From Streptomyces sp. NBC_01116 (GTDB lineage: Bacteria; Actinomycetota; Actinomycetes; Streptomycetales; Streptomycetaceae): a stretch of DNA of 64,000 nucleotides. A model generated the notes under the pieces. It worked only from the letters and a program-made list of their open reading frames with translations. It did no database searches and had not been told where the DNA came from. The stretch is taken from NCBI RefSeq assembly GCF_041435495.1, contig NZ_CP108644.1, positions 6,433,501 to 6,497,500 of the forward strand, given 5' to 3'. Below are positions 12,203 to 21,764 of the stretch, piece by piece; positions within the stretch are counted from its first letter, which is position 1, and each line of letters begins with the position of its first letter. A program made the translations under genes and the position numbers.

Positions 12203-14830
12203 TCAGACGCTGTGCGGCTCCGGGACGCGCATGGCCAGGATCGCCATGTCGTCCGAGGCCGGCTCGGCCGCGAAGCGTTCCACGGCCCGCAGAATGCGGG
12301 AGGCGACCGCTCCGGCCGTCAGGCCCGTACAGGTCGACAGGACGTCCGCGAGGCCGTCGTCGCCCAGCATGCGGCTTCCCTCGCGGCGTTCGGTGACGCC
12401 GTCCGTGACGCACAGCAGGACGTCGCCCGGGTCGAGGACGACCTCCTGCTCGTACAGGTCGAGGTCCTCGATGACGCCGAGCAGGGGCTGCGGCTCCGCG
12501 GCGGACTCGACGGAGCCGTCCTGGCGCAGGCGCAGCGGCAGGGGATGGCCGGCGCACACGACCTTCAGCAGGGCGCTGCCGTCCTCCTGGGGCCACAGCT
12601 CGCCGTACAGGAGGGTCAGGAAGCGGCTGCGGGCGCCCTCGTCGAGGATCGCCGCGTTGAGGCGCTCCAGGACCGCCGGACCGCCGAAGCCCTCGCGGGC
12701 CAGCAGGCGCAGCGCGTGGCGGGCGAGGCCCGTGACGGCGGCGGCCTCGGGCCCCGTACCGCACACGTCGCCGATCGCGAAGCCGTACGCCCCGTCGCTG
12801 ATCGGGAAGACGTCGTAGAAGTCGCCGCCGACCTCGTTGCCCTCGCCCGCGGCGCGGTAGATGACCTCGATCTCGACGTTCGGCACGTCGGGGAGGCCCG
12901 GGGGCAGCAGGCTCCGCTGGAGGGACTGGCTGATCGCCGTGCGCTCCGAGTACAGGCGGGCGTTGTCCAGGGCCAGGGCGGCCCTGCGGGAGAGGTCCTC
13001 GGCCAGCTCCAGGATCTCCTGGCGGAAGTGGTCGTCGGAGGGCTTCCCGAGCGTCAGCATGCCGATCACGCGGTTGCGGGCGACCAACGGAAGGACCACC
13101 GTCTCGCCGCCGACGGCCTGGGCCGTGGCGAGGATGGTGCGGGTGGCCGTGCTCATGCTCAGCGGAGCGTCGTGCTGGAGGCTGCGGGTCGAGGTGCTCA
13201 GCGCGGCACGGTGACCGGCCTCCGAGGGCGCGGCCCAGACCCGGGCGCCCGGGGTCGGTACCGGGTCCGGCGGGGCGATCTTGGAGAGCAGGGCCTTGAG
13301 CCCGTCGATGAGGTCCTCGTCCTCGTGGAGCACGTACGAGAGATACGGCTCGGAGGACTGGTCCGCGATCGTGTAGACGGCGCACCAGGTGGCCAGGGTC
13401 GGGACCGTCATCTGGGCCATGAGCGCCAGGGTCTGGTCCCGGTCGAGCGTGCCGGCCAGCAGGTCGGAGGCTTCGACGAGGAAGGACAGGGAGCCGCGGC
13501 GCAGCCGTTCCAGCTCGCCGAGGCGGGCGGACTCCACGGCCAGCGCGATGCGGTCCGCCGCGAACTGGAGGCGCAGGGCCTCCTCGTTGGTGTAGCGGCC
13601 CGCACCTTCCGCCGCGACGCCGAGGGAGCCGGTGAGGCGGCCCTCGACCTTCAGCGGGACCGTGACGACCGAGCGCATCCCGGTGTCGGTGAGCAGGGGC
13701 ACGGCGCCGGGGACGGCGGTGAGGTCCTCGTGGACGGCCGGCATCCGGGCGGAGCCGTAGCGTCCCGTGCCGGCCTCGACGGGGACCCGGGCGAAGCGCT
13801 GGCGGGCCGAGGGGAGGCCCGTCGTGGCGCGGACCTCCAGCTCCGTCTCGTCGTCCGTGGCGAGCAGGAGGAACGCCGCGTCGGCGTCGAGCATGTCGCG
13901 GGCCCGCTCGACCGTCCGCTGGAGGAGGCCGTCGAGGTCGTCGGGGGCCGGGGAGCCGATGAACACCTCGAACGGGTCCGCGGTGCGGTGGTCGGAGGAG
14001 GCGTCGGAGACCGGGGCGCGGACGGGGGACTGGAGCACGGCGCGCTCGTCGTCGCGGACGAGGAGGCAGACCGTGGAGGGTTCGCCGTCGGTGTCGCGGA
14101 CCCTCAGGTGCGAGGCGTAGACGGCGATGGTCCGGCCGTCGGCGCCGCGGATTCCGTAGCTGCCCTCCCAGCGGGAGAGCTGGAGGGCGTCGGCGATGCC
14201 GGTGTTGGTCCCCGGGGTGTGGGGCCAGGCCACGAAGTCGGTGAACTGCTTGCCGGAGACCTGTTCCGCGGTGTGCCCGAAGACGTACGCGGCGTCGTCG
14301 TTCCACGCGCTGATCGCGCCGGTGCTGTCGATCTGGACGACGGCGACCCGGACCCGCTGGTCGGTGACGGGGAGCAGCGCGGTGGGCAGGACCGGGCCCG
14401 CGGAGCGGATGCCCACGGGCCGGTCGGGCAGGTCCAGCTGGAACCAGACGTGCTTGCGGGTGGGGGAGTACTCGACGCCCCAGCGGGAGGCCAGGGCGGC
14501 GCAGAGCAGCAGACCGCGGCCGTTCTCGCGGTCGGGGCTGCCGAAGTCCAGGCCGTTGCTCTGGAGCGGGACCTCGCGTTCCGGATAGTGGTCGGCGACC
14601 TCAACACGTACGCCGTCCCCGCTGCGCAGGCACAGCACGTCGGCCGCCGTCCCGGCGTGCACGACGGCATTGGTCACGAGCTCACTCGTGAGGACGACGG
14701 CGTCGTCGACGACATCGTTGTAGCCCCACCCCTGGAGCGTGTCCCGGACGAATGCGCGGGCGGTCGCGACGGAGCGCCCGACCGGTTCGAAGGTGGCGGC
14801 CGCGCGCGCGGTGATCACAGCACTCCCCAT
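12203..14830 (-). CDS. osaC: OsaC-like multidomain regulator (ATPase, PAS, GAF, PP2C phosphatase)
   Basis: An 875-residue cytoplasmic signalling protein. An RsbW-like HATPase domain occupies about 10-130 (TSELVTNAVVHAG, RENGRGLLL). A PAS domain follows at about 155-265 (SAWNDDAAYVFGHTAEQVSG), then two GAF domains at about 300-455 and 465-615. A PP2C/SpoIIE phosphatase is at about 630-870 (NEVGGDFYDVF, IGDVCGTGPEAA, DDMAILAMRV). This architecture and its position divergent from osaA match OsaC, which is known in S. coelicolor to restrain the osmotic-stress factor SigB after stress. The start is uncertain: ATG 14830 lacks a clear ribosome site, whereas GTG four codons later has GGGGAG close upstream. 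It ends against a strong terminator. Confidence 0.88.
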   Translation of the reverse strand: MGSAVITARAAATFEPVGRSVATARAFVRDTLQGWGYNDVVDDAVVLTSELVTNAVVHAGTAADVLCLRSGDGVRVEVADHYPEREVPLQSNGLDFGSPDRENGRGLLLCAALASRWGVEYSPTRKHVWFQLDLPDRPVGIRSAGPVLPTALLPVTDQRVRVAVVQIDSTGAISAWNDDAAYVFGHTAEQVSGKQFTDFVAWPHTPGTNTGIADALQLSRWEGSYGIRGADGRTIAVYASHLRVRDTDGEPSTVCLLVRDDERAVLQSPVRAPVSDASSDHRTADPFEVFIGSPAPDDLDGLLQRTVERARDMLDADAAFLLLATDDETELEVRATTGLPSARQRFARVPVEAGTGRYGSARMPAVHEDLTAVPGAVPLLTDTGMRSVVTVPLKVEGRLTGSLGVAAEGAGRYTNEEALRLQFAADRIALAVESARLGELERLRRGSLSFLVEASDLLAGTLDRDQTLALMAQMTVPTLATWCAVYTIADQSSEPYLSYVLHEDEDLIDGLKALLSKIAPPDPVPTPGARVWAAPSEAGHRAALSTSTRSLQHDAPLSMSTATRTILATAQAVGGETVVLPLVARNRVIGMLTLGKPSDDHFRQEILELAEDLSRRAALALDNARLYSERTAISQSLQRSLLPPGLPDVPNVEIEVIYRAAGEGNEVGGDFYDVFPISDGAYGFAIGDVCGTGPEAAAVTGLARHALRLLAREGFGGPAVLERLNAAILDEGARSRFLTLLYGELWPQEDGSALLKVVCAGHPLPLRLRQDGSVESAAEPQPLLGVIEDLDLYEQEVVLDPGDVLLCVTDGVTERREGSRMLGDDGLADVLSTCTGLTAGAVASRILRAVERFAAEPASDDMAILAMRVPEPHSV

Positions 14831-15173
14831 ATGGTGTCTCGTCGCTTCCCCGAGTCCTGTGCCCGTTTATCGCCGCTTCGATTCGCTTGCCAGGCTAGAC
14901 GTTCGCCGAGGGTGTCGTTTACACGAGGGCCGAGTTCGGGACAGAACGGTCCGGCAGTGGTGCGCGGGCGCACAAGTATGGACTCCCGGTGCAGGGGATG
15001 GGGGGCAACCGGGACAGGTCGCCCGCCGACCGGTCCCGGCCTGGTACGTTGCAACGATTTGACGTCCGCCCGGTCGCCCGTTGACGGTGTGCTGTGGCGG
15101 TGAGCCAAAGTGGAACTGGGCAAGCTTCCTGATAGGCCCGAGTGAAACGGTCAACCCCTGCGGGAGGGACACG
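14831..15173. other. divergent control region of osaC and osaA
   Basis: 343 bp with no gene. Two TTGACG elements (15059-15064, 15081-15086) could be -35 boxes for osaA, the second with CAAAGT at 15106-15111. On the minus strand TAGCCT near 14900 may serve osaC. A 10-bp palindrome CGTTGCAACG lies at 15047-15056. I did not find a convincing SigB-type promoter. Confidence 0.4.
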
Positions 15174-18100
15174 GTGGAGTCTGGCGTGGCGGCGCGGGGT
15201 TCGAAGGCGCGTACAAAAGGCGGACAGTCCGTGAAAAAGCAGCGCAATGGCACCGTCGAGGTCGACGCGGCAGCTCTGAACAGACTGCTGGCGGGACTCG
15301 TGGCGATGCGCGACGGCAACTTCCGCCGGCGGCTCACCGTCTCCGGCGACGGTGTGATGACGGAGATCTCCGCGGTCTTCAACGAGGTCGCCGACCGGAA
15401 CCTTCACCTCACCGGTGAGCTGGCCCGTGTACGGCGCGTGGTCGGCCGGGAGGGAAAGCTCACGGAGCGGCTGGAGACGGGCGCCTGCGAGGGTTCCTGG
15501 GCCGCCGCGATCGACGCCTCCAACGAGCTCGTCGACGATCTCGCGCGACCGGTCTCCGAAGTGGGCCGGGTGCTGTCGGCGATCGCCGACGGTGATCTGG
15601 AGCAGCGGATGGAGCTGCGGTCGCACACGACGGACGAGACGGTCCGGCCGCTGCGCGGCGAGTTCCTGAAGGTCGCCCGTACGGTCAACAACCTGGTCGA
15701 CCAGCTGTCGGCCTTCACCGAACAGGTGACCCGGGTAGCCGTCGAGGTGGGCACCGAGGGCAAGCTCGGGGGGCAGGCGCAGGTGCGCGGGATGTCCGGG
15801 TCCTGGAAGGACCTCACGGACTCCGTGAACACCATGGCGTACCGGCTGACGGCCCAGGTGCGGGACATCGCGCTGGTGACGACGGCGGTCGCCAAGGGGG
15901 ATCTGTCGCGGAAGGTCACCGTCCATGTGGCCGGCGAGATGCTCCAGCTGAAGAACACCGTCAACACGATGGTCGACCAGCTGTCGTCGTTCTCCTCGGA
16001 GGTGACGCGCGTTGCCCGTGAGGTGGGTACGGAGGGCGAGCTGGGCGGTCAGGCGACCGTGCCGGGCGTGGCGGGTGTGTGGAAGGACCTCACCGACTCC
16101 GTCAACACGATGGCGGGCAACCTCACCTCCCAGGTGCGCGGGATCGCCGAGGTGACGACGGCGGTCGCCAGCGGTGACCTGACGCAGAAGGTCACGGTGA
16201 GCGCGCGCGGCGAGGTCGCGCAGCTCGCCGAGACGATCAACCAGATGACCGAGACGCTGCGCACCTTCGCGGACGAGGTGACGCGGGTGGCGAGCGAGGT
16301 CGGTGGCGAGGGGCTGCTCGGCGGCCAGGCGCAGGTGCCGGGAGCCGCGGGGACGTGGAAGGACCTCACCGATTCGGTGAACACGGTCTTCCGGAACCTG
16401 ACGACCCAGGTGCGTGACATCGCGCAGGTGACGACGGCGGTGGCCAGCGGCGACATGTCGCAGAAGGTCACGGTCGACGTGGCCGGGGAGATGCTGGAGC
16501 TGAAGAACACCGTCAACACGATGGTGGACCAGCTTCAGTCCTTCGGTTCCGAAGTGACCCGCGTGGCCCGGGAGGTCGGTGTCGAGGGGCGGCTCGGCGG
16601 CCAGGCCGAGGTGCCGGGAGCCGCGGGGACGTGGAAGGACCTCACCGACTCGGTGAACACCGCGTTCCGCAACCTGACCGGTCAGGTCCGGGACATCGCG
16701 CAGGTCACCACGGCGGTCGCGAACGGTGACCTGTCGCAGAAGGTCACCGTGAACGTGGCCGGAGAGATGCTGGAACTGAAGAACACCGTCAACACCATGG
16801 TGGCGCAGCTGTCCAGCTTCGCCGACCAGGTGACGCGGATGGCCCGGGACGTGGGCACCGAGGGCCGCCTCGGCGGTCAGGCGCGCGTGGACGGTGTGTC
16901 GGGTACGTGGAAGGAGCTCACGGACTCCGTCAACTTCATGGCCGGCAACCTCACCTCTCAGGTGAGGCAGATCGCGCAGGTGACGACGGCGGTGGCGCGG
17001 GGAGACCTGTCGCAGAAGATCGACGTGGACGCCCGGGGCGAGATCCTGGAGCTCAAGAACACCATCAACACGATGGTCGACCAGCTCTCCGCCTTCGCCG
17101 ACCAGGTCACCCGGGTCGCCCGCGAGGTGGGCACGGACGGGCGCCTCGGCGGTCAGGCGCAGGTGCCGGGCGTCGCCGGAGTGTGGCGCGATCTCACCGA
17201 TTCGGTGAACGGCATGGCCGGAAACCTCACCGCTCAGGTCCGTAACATCGCGCAGGTCGCGACGGCGGTGGCGCGCGGTGACCTGTCGCAGAAGATCGAC
17301 GTGGACGCCCGGGGCGAGATCCTGGAGCTGAAGAACACCCTGAACACGATGGTGGACCAGCTGTCCAACTTCGCGGAGCAGGTGACGCGGGTAGCGCGTG
17401 AGGTGGGCACGGAGGGCATCCTCGGCGGTCAGGCCGAGGTCCAGGGCGTGTCCGGTACGTGGAAGGACCTCACCCAGTCCGTCAACGGCATGGCGAACAA
17501 CCTGACCCTCCAGGTCCGCAACATCGCCGAGGTCACCACCGCGGTCGCCAAGGGCGATCTCTCCAAGAAGATCACCGTCGACGCCAAGGGCGAGATCCTC
17601 GAACTGGTCACGACCGTCAACACGATGGTCGACCAGCTCCTGAACTTCGCGGACGAGGTCTCGCGCGTGGCCCGCGAGGTGGGTACCGAGGGCATTCTCG
17701 GCGGTCAGGCGCGGGTGCGCGGCGCGACCGGCATCTGGAAGGACCTCAGCGAGAACGTCAACCTGATGGCCAACAACCTGACCAGCCAGGTGCGCAACAT
17801 CTCCCGGGTCTCCTCGGCGGTCGCCAACGGCGATCTGACGAAGAAGGTCACCGTGGAGGCGCGCGGCGAGGTCGCGGAGCTGGCCGACACGGTCAACACG
17901 ATGGTGACGACCCTGTCCTCGTTCGCCGACGAGGTCACGCGGGTGGCCCGCGAGGTGGGTACGGAGGGCGAGCTGGGCGGTCAGGCGCGGGTGCCGGGAG
18001 TCGCCGGTACGTGGAAGGACCTCACCGAGTCCGTGAACTCGATGGCCTCCAACCTGACCGGCCAGGTGCGGCAGATCGCCACGGTCACCACCGCCATCGC

Positions 18101-20696
18101 CAAGGGCGACCTGACCAAGAAGATCGACATCGACGCGCGCGGTGAGATCCAGGAGCTGAAGAACACCATCAACACGATGGTCGACCAGCTGTCCTCGTTC
18201 GCCGAGCAGGTGACCCGGGTGGCCCGCGAGGTGGGCACCGAGGGGCAGCTGGGCGGTCAGGCGCGGGTGCGGGACGTCGACGGCACCTGGCGCGACCTCA
18301 CCGAGTCGGTGAACGAGATGGCCGGGAACCTGACCCGTCAGGTCCGCGCCATCGCGGCCGTCGCCACCGCGGTGACCCGCGGCGATCTGAACCTGAAGAT
18401 CGACGTGGACGCGGCCGGCGAGATCCAGGTCCTCCAGGACAACATCAACACGATGATCGCGAACCTGCGCGACACCACCCTCGCCAACAAGGAGCAGGAC
18501 TGGCTGAAGGGCAACCTGGCCCGGATCTCCGGTCTGATGCAGGGCCGCCGCGATCTCGACGACGTGGCCTCGCTGATCATGAGCGAGCTGACGCCGGTGG
18601 TGTCGGCGCAGCACGGCGCGTTCTTCCTGGCCATGAGCGCGGGCGACTCGGACGAGGTGGGTCCGGACGACGGTGCGGCCAGCGCGTACGAGCTGCGGAT
18701 GCGGGGGAGTTACGGCTACTCCGCGGGTTCGATGCCGACCTCCTTCCGGCCCGGTGAGACGCTCATCGGGACGGCGGCCGAGGAGAAGCGGACGATCCAG
18801 GTGGACAACGTGCCGCCCGGCTATCTGAAGATCTCCTCCGGGCTGGGCGAGGCCCCTCCGGCGCATGTGATCGTGCTGCCGGTGCTCTTCGAGGGCAAGG
18901 TCCTCGGCGTGATCGAACTGGCCTCCTTCCAGCCGTTCACGCACATCCAGCGGGACTTCCTCAACCAGCTCGCCGAGATGATCGCGACGAGCGTCAACAC
19001 GATCAGCGTCAACACCAAGACCGAGAAGCTCCTGGAGCAGTCGCAGGAGCTGACCGAGCAACTGCGCGACCGCTCACAGGAGTTGGAGAACCGGCAGAAG
19101 GCCCTCCAGGCGTCCAACGCCGAACTGGAGGAGAAGGCCGAGCTGCTGGCCCAGCAGAACCGCGACATCGAGGTGAAGAACACCGAGATCGAGGAGGCGC
19201 GGCAGGTGCTGGAGGAGCGGGCCGAGCAGCTCGCGGTCTCGATGCGCTACAAGTCCGAGTTCCTGGCGAACATGTCGCACGAGCTGCGGACGCCGCTCAA
19301 CTCGCTGCTGATCCTCGCCAAGTTGCTGGCGGACAACGCCGAGGGCAACCTCTCGCCGAAGCAGGTGGAGTTCGCCGAGACGATTCACGGGGCCGGATCC
19401 GACCTGCTCCAGCTGATCAACGACATCCTCGACCTCTCCAAGGTCGAGGCGGGCAAGATGGACGTCAGCCCGACCAGGATCGCGCTGGTCCAGCTGGTCG
19501 ACTACGTGGAGGCGACCTTCCGTCCGCTCACCGCGGAGAAGGGGCTCGACTTCTCCGTACGGGTGTCGCCGGAGCTCCCCGCGACGCTGCACACCGACGA
19601 GCAGCGCCTGCTGCAGGTGCTGCGCAACCTGCTCTCCAACGCGGTGAAGTTCACCGACGGCGGTGCGGTGGAGCTGGTGATCCGGCCGGCCGGCGCCGAT
19701 GTGCCCAACGCGATCCGGGAGCACCTGCTGGAGGCCGGTTCGCTGCGCGACGCGGACGCCGATCTGATCGCCTTCTCGGTCACCGACACCGGGATCGGGA
19801 TCGCGTCCAGCAAGATGCTGGTGATCTTCGAGGCGTTCAAGCAGGCGGACGGCACGACGAGCCGGAAGTACGGCGGCACCGGCCTCGGCCTCTCCATCAG
19901 CCGGGAGATCGCCCGGCTGCTCGGTGGCGAGATCCACGCGGCGAGCGAGCCGGGGCGCGGTTCCACCTTCACCCTGTACCTGCCGCTGCACCGCGCCGAA
20001 CTGCCGCCCCAGGGCTACCCCGCCGTGGGTTCCGGTTCCGCCGAGGTGCTGGGCGGCGCGGCCGAGATGGGGCACGCGCAGTCCCCGCAGGGGCCGTCGG
20101 CTCCGTTCGGCGACCCGGCCAACTCCGCCGGGATGTTCCGGCGGCGGCGCAAGGCCCTGGGGGACGCGGCTCGCAGGCCCGCGCTGCCGACCGGCCGGAC
20201 CGCGCCCGAGAGCTCCCCGCGGCAGGAGGAGTGGGTGCAGGCGCAGGGGAGTCAGGGCGAGAGCCGGCTTCAGGGCCAGGCGGCCGGGGAGGAGAAGGCG
20301 CCCCGGCGGACGTTCCGCTTCCGCGGTGAGAAGGTCCTCATCGTCGACGACGACATCCGCAACGTCTTCGCGCTGACCAGTGTGCTGGAGCAGCACGGAC
20401 TGGCGGTGCTGTACGCGGAGAACGGCCGTGAGGGCATCGAAGTCCTGGAGCAGCACGACGATGTGACCGTCGTGCTGATGGACATCATGATGCCCGAGAT
20501 GGACGGTTACGCGACGACGACCGCGATCCGTCGGATGCCGCAGTTCGCCGGGCTGCCGATCGTCGCGCTCACCGCGAAGGCGATGAAGGGCGACCGGGAG
20601 AAGGCCATCGACTGCGGCGCTTCCGACTATGTGACGAAGCCGGTCGACCCTGATCACCTGCTTGCGGTGATGGAGCAGTGGATGCACGGAGAGTGA
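15174..20696 (+). CDS. osaA: OsaA-type hybrid sensor histidine kinase with poly-HAMP array
   Basis: 1840 residues and no transmembrane helix in sight, so probably cytoplasmic. Residues about 40-1105 are tandem HAMP domains. Ten copies of a 92-residue unit carry LGGQA, each followed by a second HAMP with TTAVAxGDLS, so about 20 HAMPs in all. Then come a GAF domain (about 1110-1280), a coiled coil, HisKA with phospho-accepting H1369 in SHELRTPLN, HATPase_c (TDTGIGI, GGTGLGLSI), a Pro/Gly/Arg-rich linker and a C-terminal receiver with D1770 in LMDIMMPEMDG. GTG 15174 has GGGAGGG upstream. osaB follows 244 bp later. OsaA/OsaB are known for osmoadaptation in S. coelicolor; the identification rests on architecture and context. 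Confidence 0.9.
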   Translation: MESGVAARGSKARTKGGQSVKKQRNGTVEVDAAALNRLLAGLVAMRDGNFRRRLTVSGDGVMTEISAVFNEVADRNLHLTGELARVRRVVGREGKLTERLETGACEGSWAAAIDASNELVDDLARPVSEVGRVLSAIADGDLEQRMELRSHTTDETVRPLRGEFLKVARTVNNLVDQLSAFTEQVTRVAVEVGTEGKLGGQAQVRGMSGSWKDLTDSVNTMAYRLTAQVRDIALVTTAVAKGDLSRKVTVHVAGEMLQLKNTVNTMVDQLSSFSSEVTRVAREVGTEGELGGQATVPGVAGVWKDLTDSVNTMAGNLTSQVRGIAEVTTAVASGDLTQKVTVSARGEVAQLAETINQMTETLRTFADEVTRVASEVGGEGLLGGQAQVPGAAGTWKDLTDSVNTVFRNLTTQVRDIAQVTTAVASGDMSQKVTVDVAGEMLELKNTVNTMVDQLQSFGSEVTRVAREVGVEGRLGGQAEVPGAAGTWKDLTDSVNTAFRNLTGQVRDIAQVTTAVANGDLSQKVTVNVAGEMLELKNTVNTMVAQLSSFADQVTRMARDVGTEGRLGGQARVDGVSGTWKELTDSVNFMAGNLTSQVRQIAQVTTAVARGDLSQKIDVDARGEILELKNTINTMVDQLSAFADQVTRVAREVGTDGRLGGQAQVPGVAGVWRDLTDSVNGMAGNLTAQVRNIAQVATAVARGDLSQKIDVDARGEILELKNTLNTMVDQLSNFAEQVTRVAREVGTEGILGGQAEVQGVSGTWKDLTQSVNGMANNLTLQVRNIAEVTTAVAKGDLSKKITVDAKGEILELVTTVNTMVDQLLNFADEVSRVAREVGTEGILGGQARVRGATGIWKDLSENVNLMANNLTSQVRNISRVSSAVANGDLTKKVTVEARGEVAELADTVNTMVTTLSSFADEVTRVAREVGTEGELGGQARVPGVAGTWKDLTESVNSMASNLTGQVRQIATVTTAIAKGDLTKKIDIDARGEIQELKNTINTMVDQLSSFAEQVTRVAREVGTEGQLGGQARVRDVDGTWRDLTESVNEMAGNLTRQVRAIAAVATAVTRGDLNLKIDVDAAGEIQVLQDNINTMIANLRDTTLANKEQDWLKGNLARISGLMQGRRDLDDVASLIMSELTPVVSAQHGAFFLAMSAGDSDEVGPDDGAASAYELRMRGSYGYSAGSMPTSFRPGETLIGTAAEEKRTIQVDNVPPGYLKISSGLGEAPPAHVIVLPVLFEGKVLGVIELASFQPFTHIQRDFLNQLAEMIATSVNTISVNTKTEKLLEQSQELTEQLRDRSQELENRQKALQASNAELEEKAELLAQQNRDIEVKNTEIEEARQVLEERAEQLAVSMRYKSEFLANMSHELRTPLNSLLILAKLLADNAEGNLSPKQVEFAETIHGAGSDLLQLINDILDLSKVEAGKMDVSPTRIALVQLVDYVEATFRPLTAEKGLDFSVRVSPELPATLHTDEQRLLQVLRNLLSNAVKFTDGGAVELVIRPAGADVPNAIREHLLEAGSLRDADADLIAFSVTDTGIGIASSKMLVIFEAFKQADGTTSRKYGGTGLGLSISREIARLLGGEIHAASEPGRGSTFTLYLPLHRAELPPQGYPAVGSGSAEVLGGAAEMGHAQSPQGPSAPFGDPANSAGMFRRRRKALGDAARRPALPTGRTAPESSPRQEEWVQAQGSQGESRLQGQAAGEEKAPRRTFRFRGEKVLIVDDDIRNVFALTSVLEQHGLAVLYAENGREGIEVLEQHDDVTVVLMDIMMPEMDGYATTTAIRRMPQFAGLPIVALTAKAMKGDREKAIDCGASDYVTKPVDPDHLLAVMEQWMHGE

Positions 20697-20940
20697 TGGA
20701 AAATGGAACGAATGAGTGTCAGTTGTTGACCGACTGTGCTCGAACGGGTGTGAACGCGCTGTATTCGGGGAACCTTCTGGTCTCCCACCGCGTTTGCGGT
20801 ATGTGCACGGTGACATCGCGGTGACAGGGTGTGGTGACGGGCGGGGTGCGGCTACCATGACCGGCACAAGGACGGACGGCGTAAGGGAGTCGTCCCCTGG
20901 GGCGGCACCCGGTGCATTTCCGGGGCGAGGAGGACGGGCC

Positions 20941-21624
20941 ATGGTGCAGAAGGCCAAGATCCTCCTGGTCGATGACCGGCCGGAGAATCTGCTGGCGCTG
21001 GAGGCCATCCTCTCTGCGCTCGATCAGACACTGGTCCGGGCATCGTCAGGGGAGGAGGCGCTCAAAGCGCTGCTCACGGACGACTTCGCGGTCATTCTGC
21101 TGGACGTCCAGATGCCGGGCATGGATGGTTTCGAGACAGCCGCGCACATCAAGCGGCGGGAGCGGACCCGGGACATCCCGATCATCTTCCTCACCGCGAT
21201 CAACCACGGTCCGCACCACACCTTCCGCGGCTACGCGGCCGGTGCGGTGGACTACATCTCGAAGCCGTTCGACCCGTGGGTCCTGCGGGCCAAGGTCTCG
21301 GTCTTCGTCGAGCTGTACATGAAGAACTGCAAGCTCCGCGAGCAGGCCGCGCTGCTGCGACTCCAGTTGGACGGCGACGGCCACGCGGGCGGCGACAGCG
21401 AGAAGGAGCCGGCCGGTCTGCTGGCCGAACTCTCCGCGCGGCTCGCGGCGGTCGAGGAGCAGGCGGAAGCGCTCTCCAAGCAGCTCGACGACGAATCCGC
21501 GGACGCCGCCGCCGTGGCCACCGCAGCCCACCTCGAACGCAAGCTGACCGGCCTGCGCCGCGCGCTCGACGCGCTGGAGCCGGGCACCGGCGGGGCCGCG
21601 GGCGTACTGCCCGCACAGAGCTGA
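20941..21624 (+). CDS. osaB: OsaB orphan response regulator
   Basis: 227 residues. A receiver domain occupies about 5-125, with phospho-acceptor D55 in LLDVQMPGMDG and the lysine in ISKPFD. No DNA-binding domain follows; instead there is a long coiled coil (about 130-215, rich in Glu/Leu/Ala), so it must act by protein contact. ATG 20941 has GAGGAGG upstream; the frame is open for 75 codons before it, but that part overlaps the intergenic region. Its place after osaA and its domain plan match OsaB, required for osmoadaptation and aerial growth on high-osmolyte medium in S. coelicolor. The 244-bp gap leaves room for its own promoter. Confidence 0.9.
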   Translation: MVQKAKILLVDDRPENLLALEAILSALDQTLVRASSGEEALKALLTDDFAVILLDVQMPGMDGFETAAHIKRRERTRDIPIIFLTAINHGPHHTFRGYAAGAVDYISKPFDPWVLRAKVSVFVELYMKNCKLREQAALLRLQLDGDGHAGGDSEKEPAGLLAELSARLAAVEEQAEALSKQLDDESADAAAVATAAHLERKLTGLRRALDALEPGTGGAAGVLPAQS

Positions 21625-21751
21625 CGATTCCGACCTCTCCGACTCGACGCCGGCCGGACGCCGCCGTGAGGCGACGTCAGTTCCGGGCCCCGCGAAGGCG
21701 ACACGGTCGGGTGAACCAGTAGGCGAACGTGTTCACGGGCGACGACAGCGG

Positions 21752-21757
21752 TAACCT
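21752..21757 (+). promoter_or_regulatory. -10 box of leaderless ftsK promoter
   Basis: TAACCT ends 7 bases before ATG 21765, and no ribosome binding site is present. Confidence 0.5.
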
Positions 21758-21764
21758 CGGCACC

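Noticed and set aside
12212..15103. Plus-strand open frame of 963 codons opposite osaC
   Set aside because: Antisense shadow with low-complexity composition; osaC has intact ATPase, PAS, GAF and PP2C motifs on the other strand.
15750..18330. Regular repeats suggesting a CRISPR or minisatellite
   Set aside because: The 276-bp period is a multiple of 3 and the frame is intact; these are HAMP-domain codons.
14919..19061. Very long minus-strand open frame opposite osaA
   Set aside because: A shadow caused by high GC at codon position 3 and the HAMP repeats: it is His/Gly/Arg-rich, matches no family, and lies wholly against a gene with clear domains apart from its 3' end in the osaC-osaA gap.
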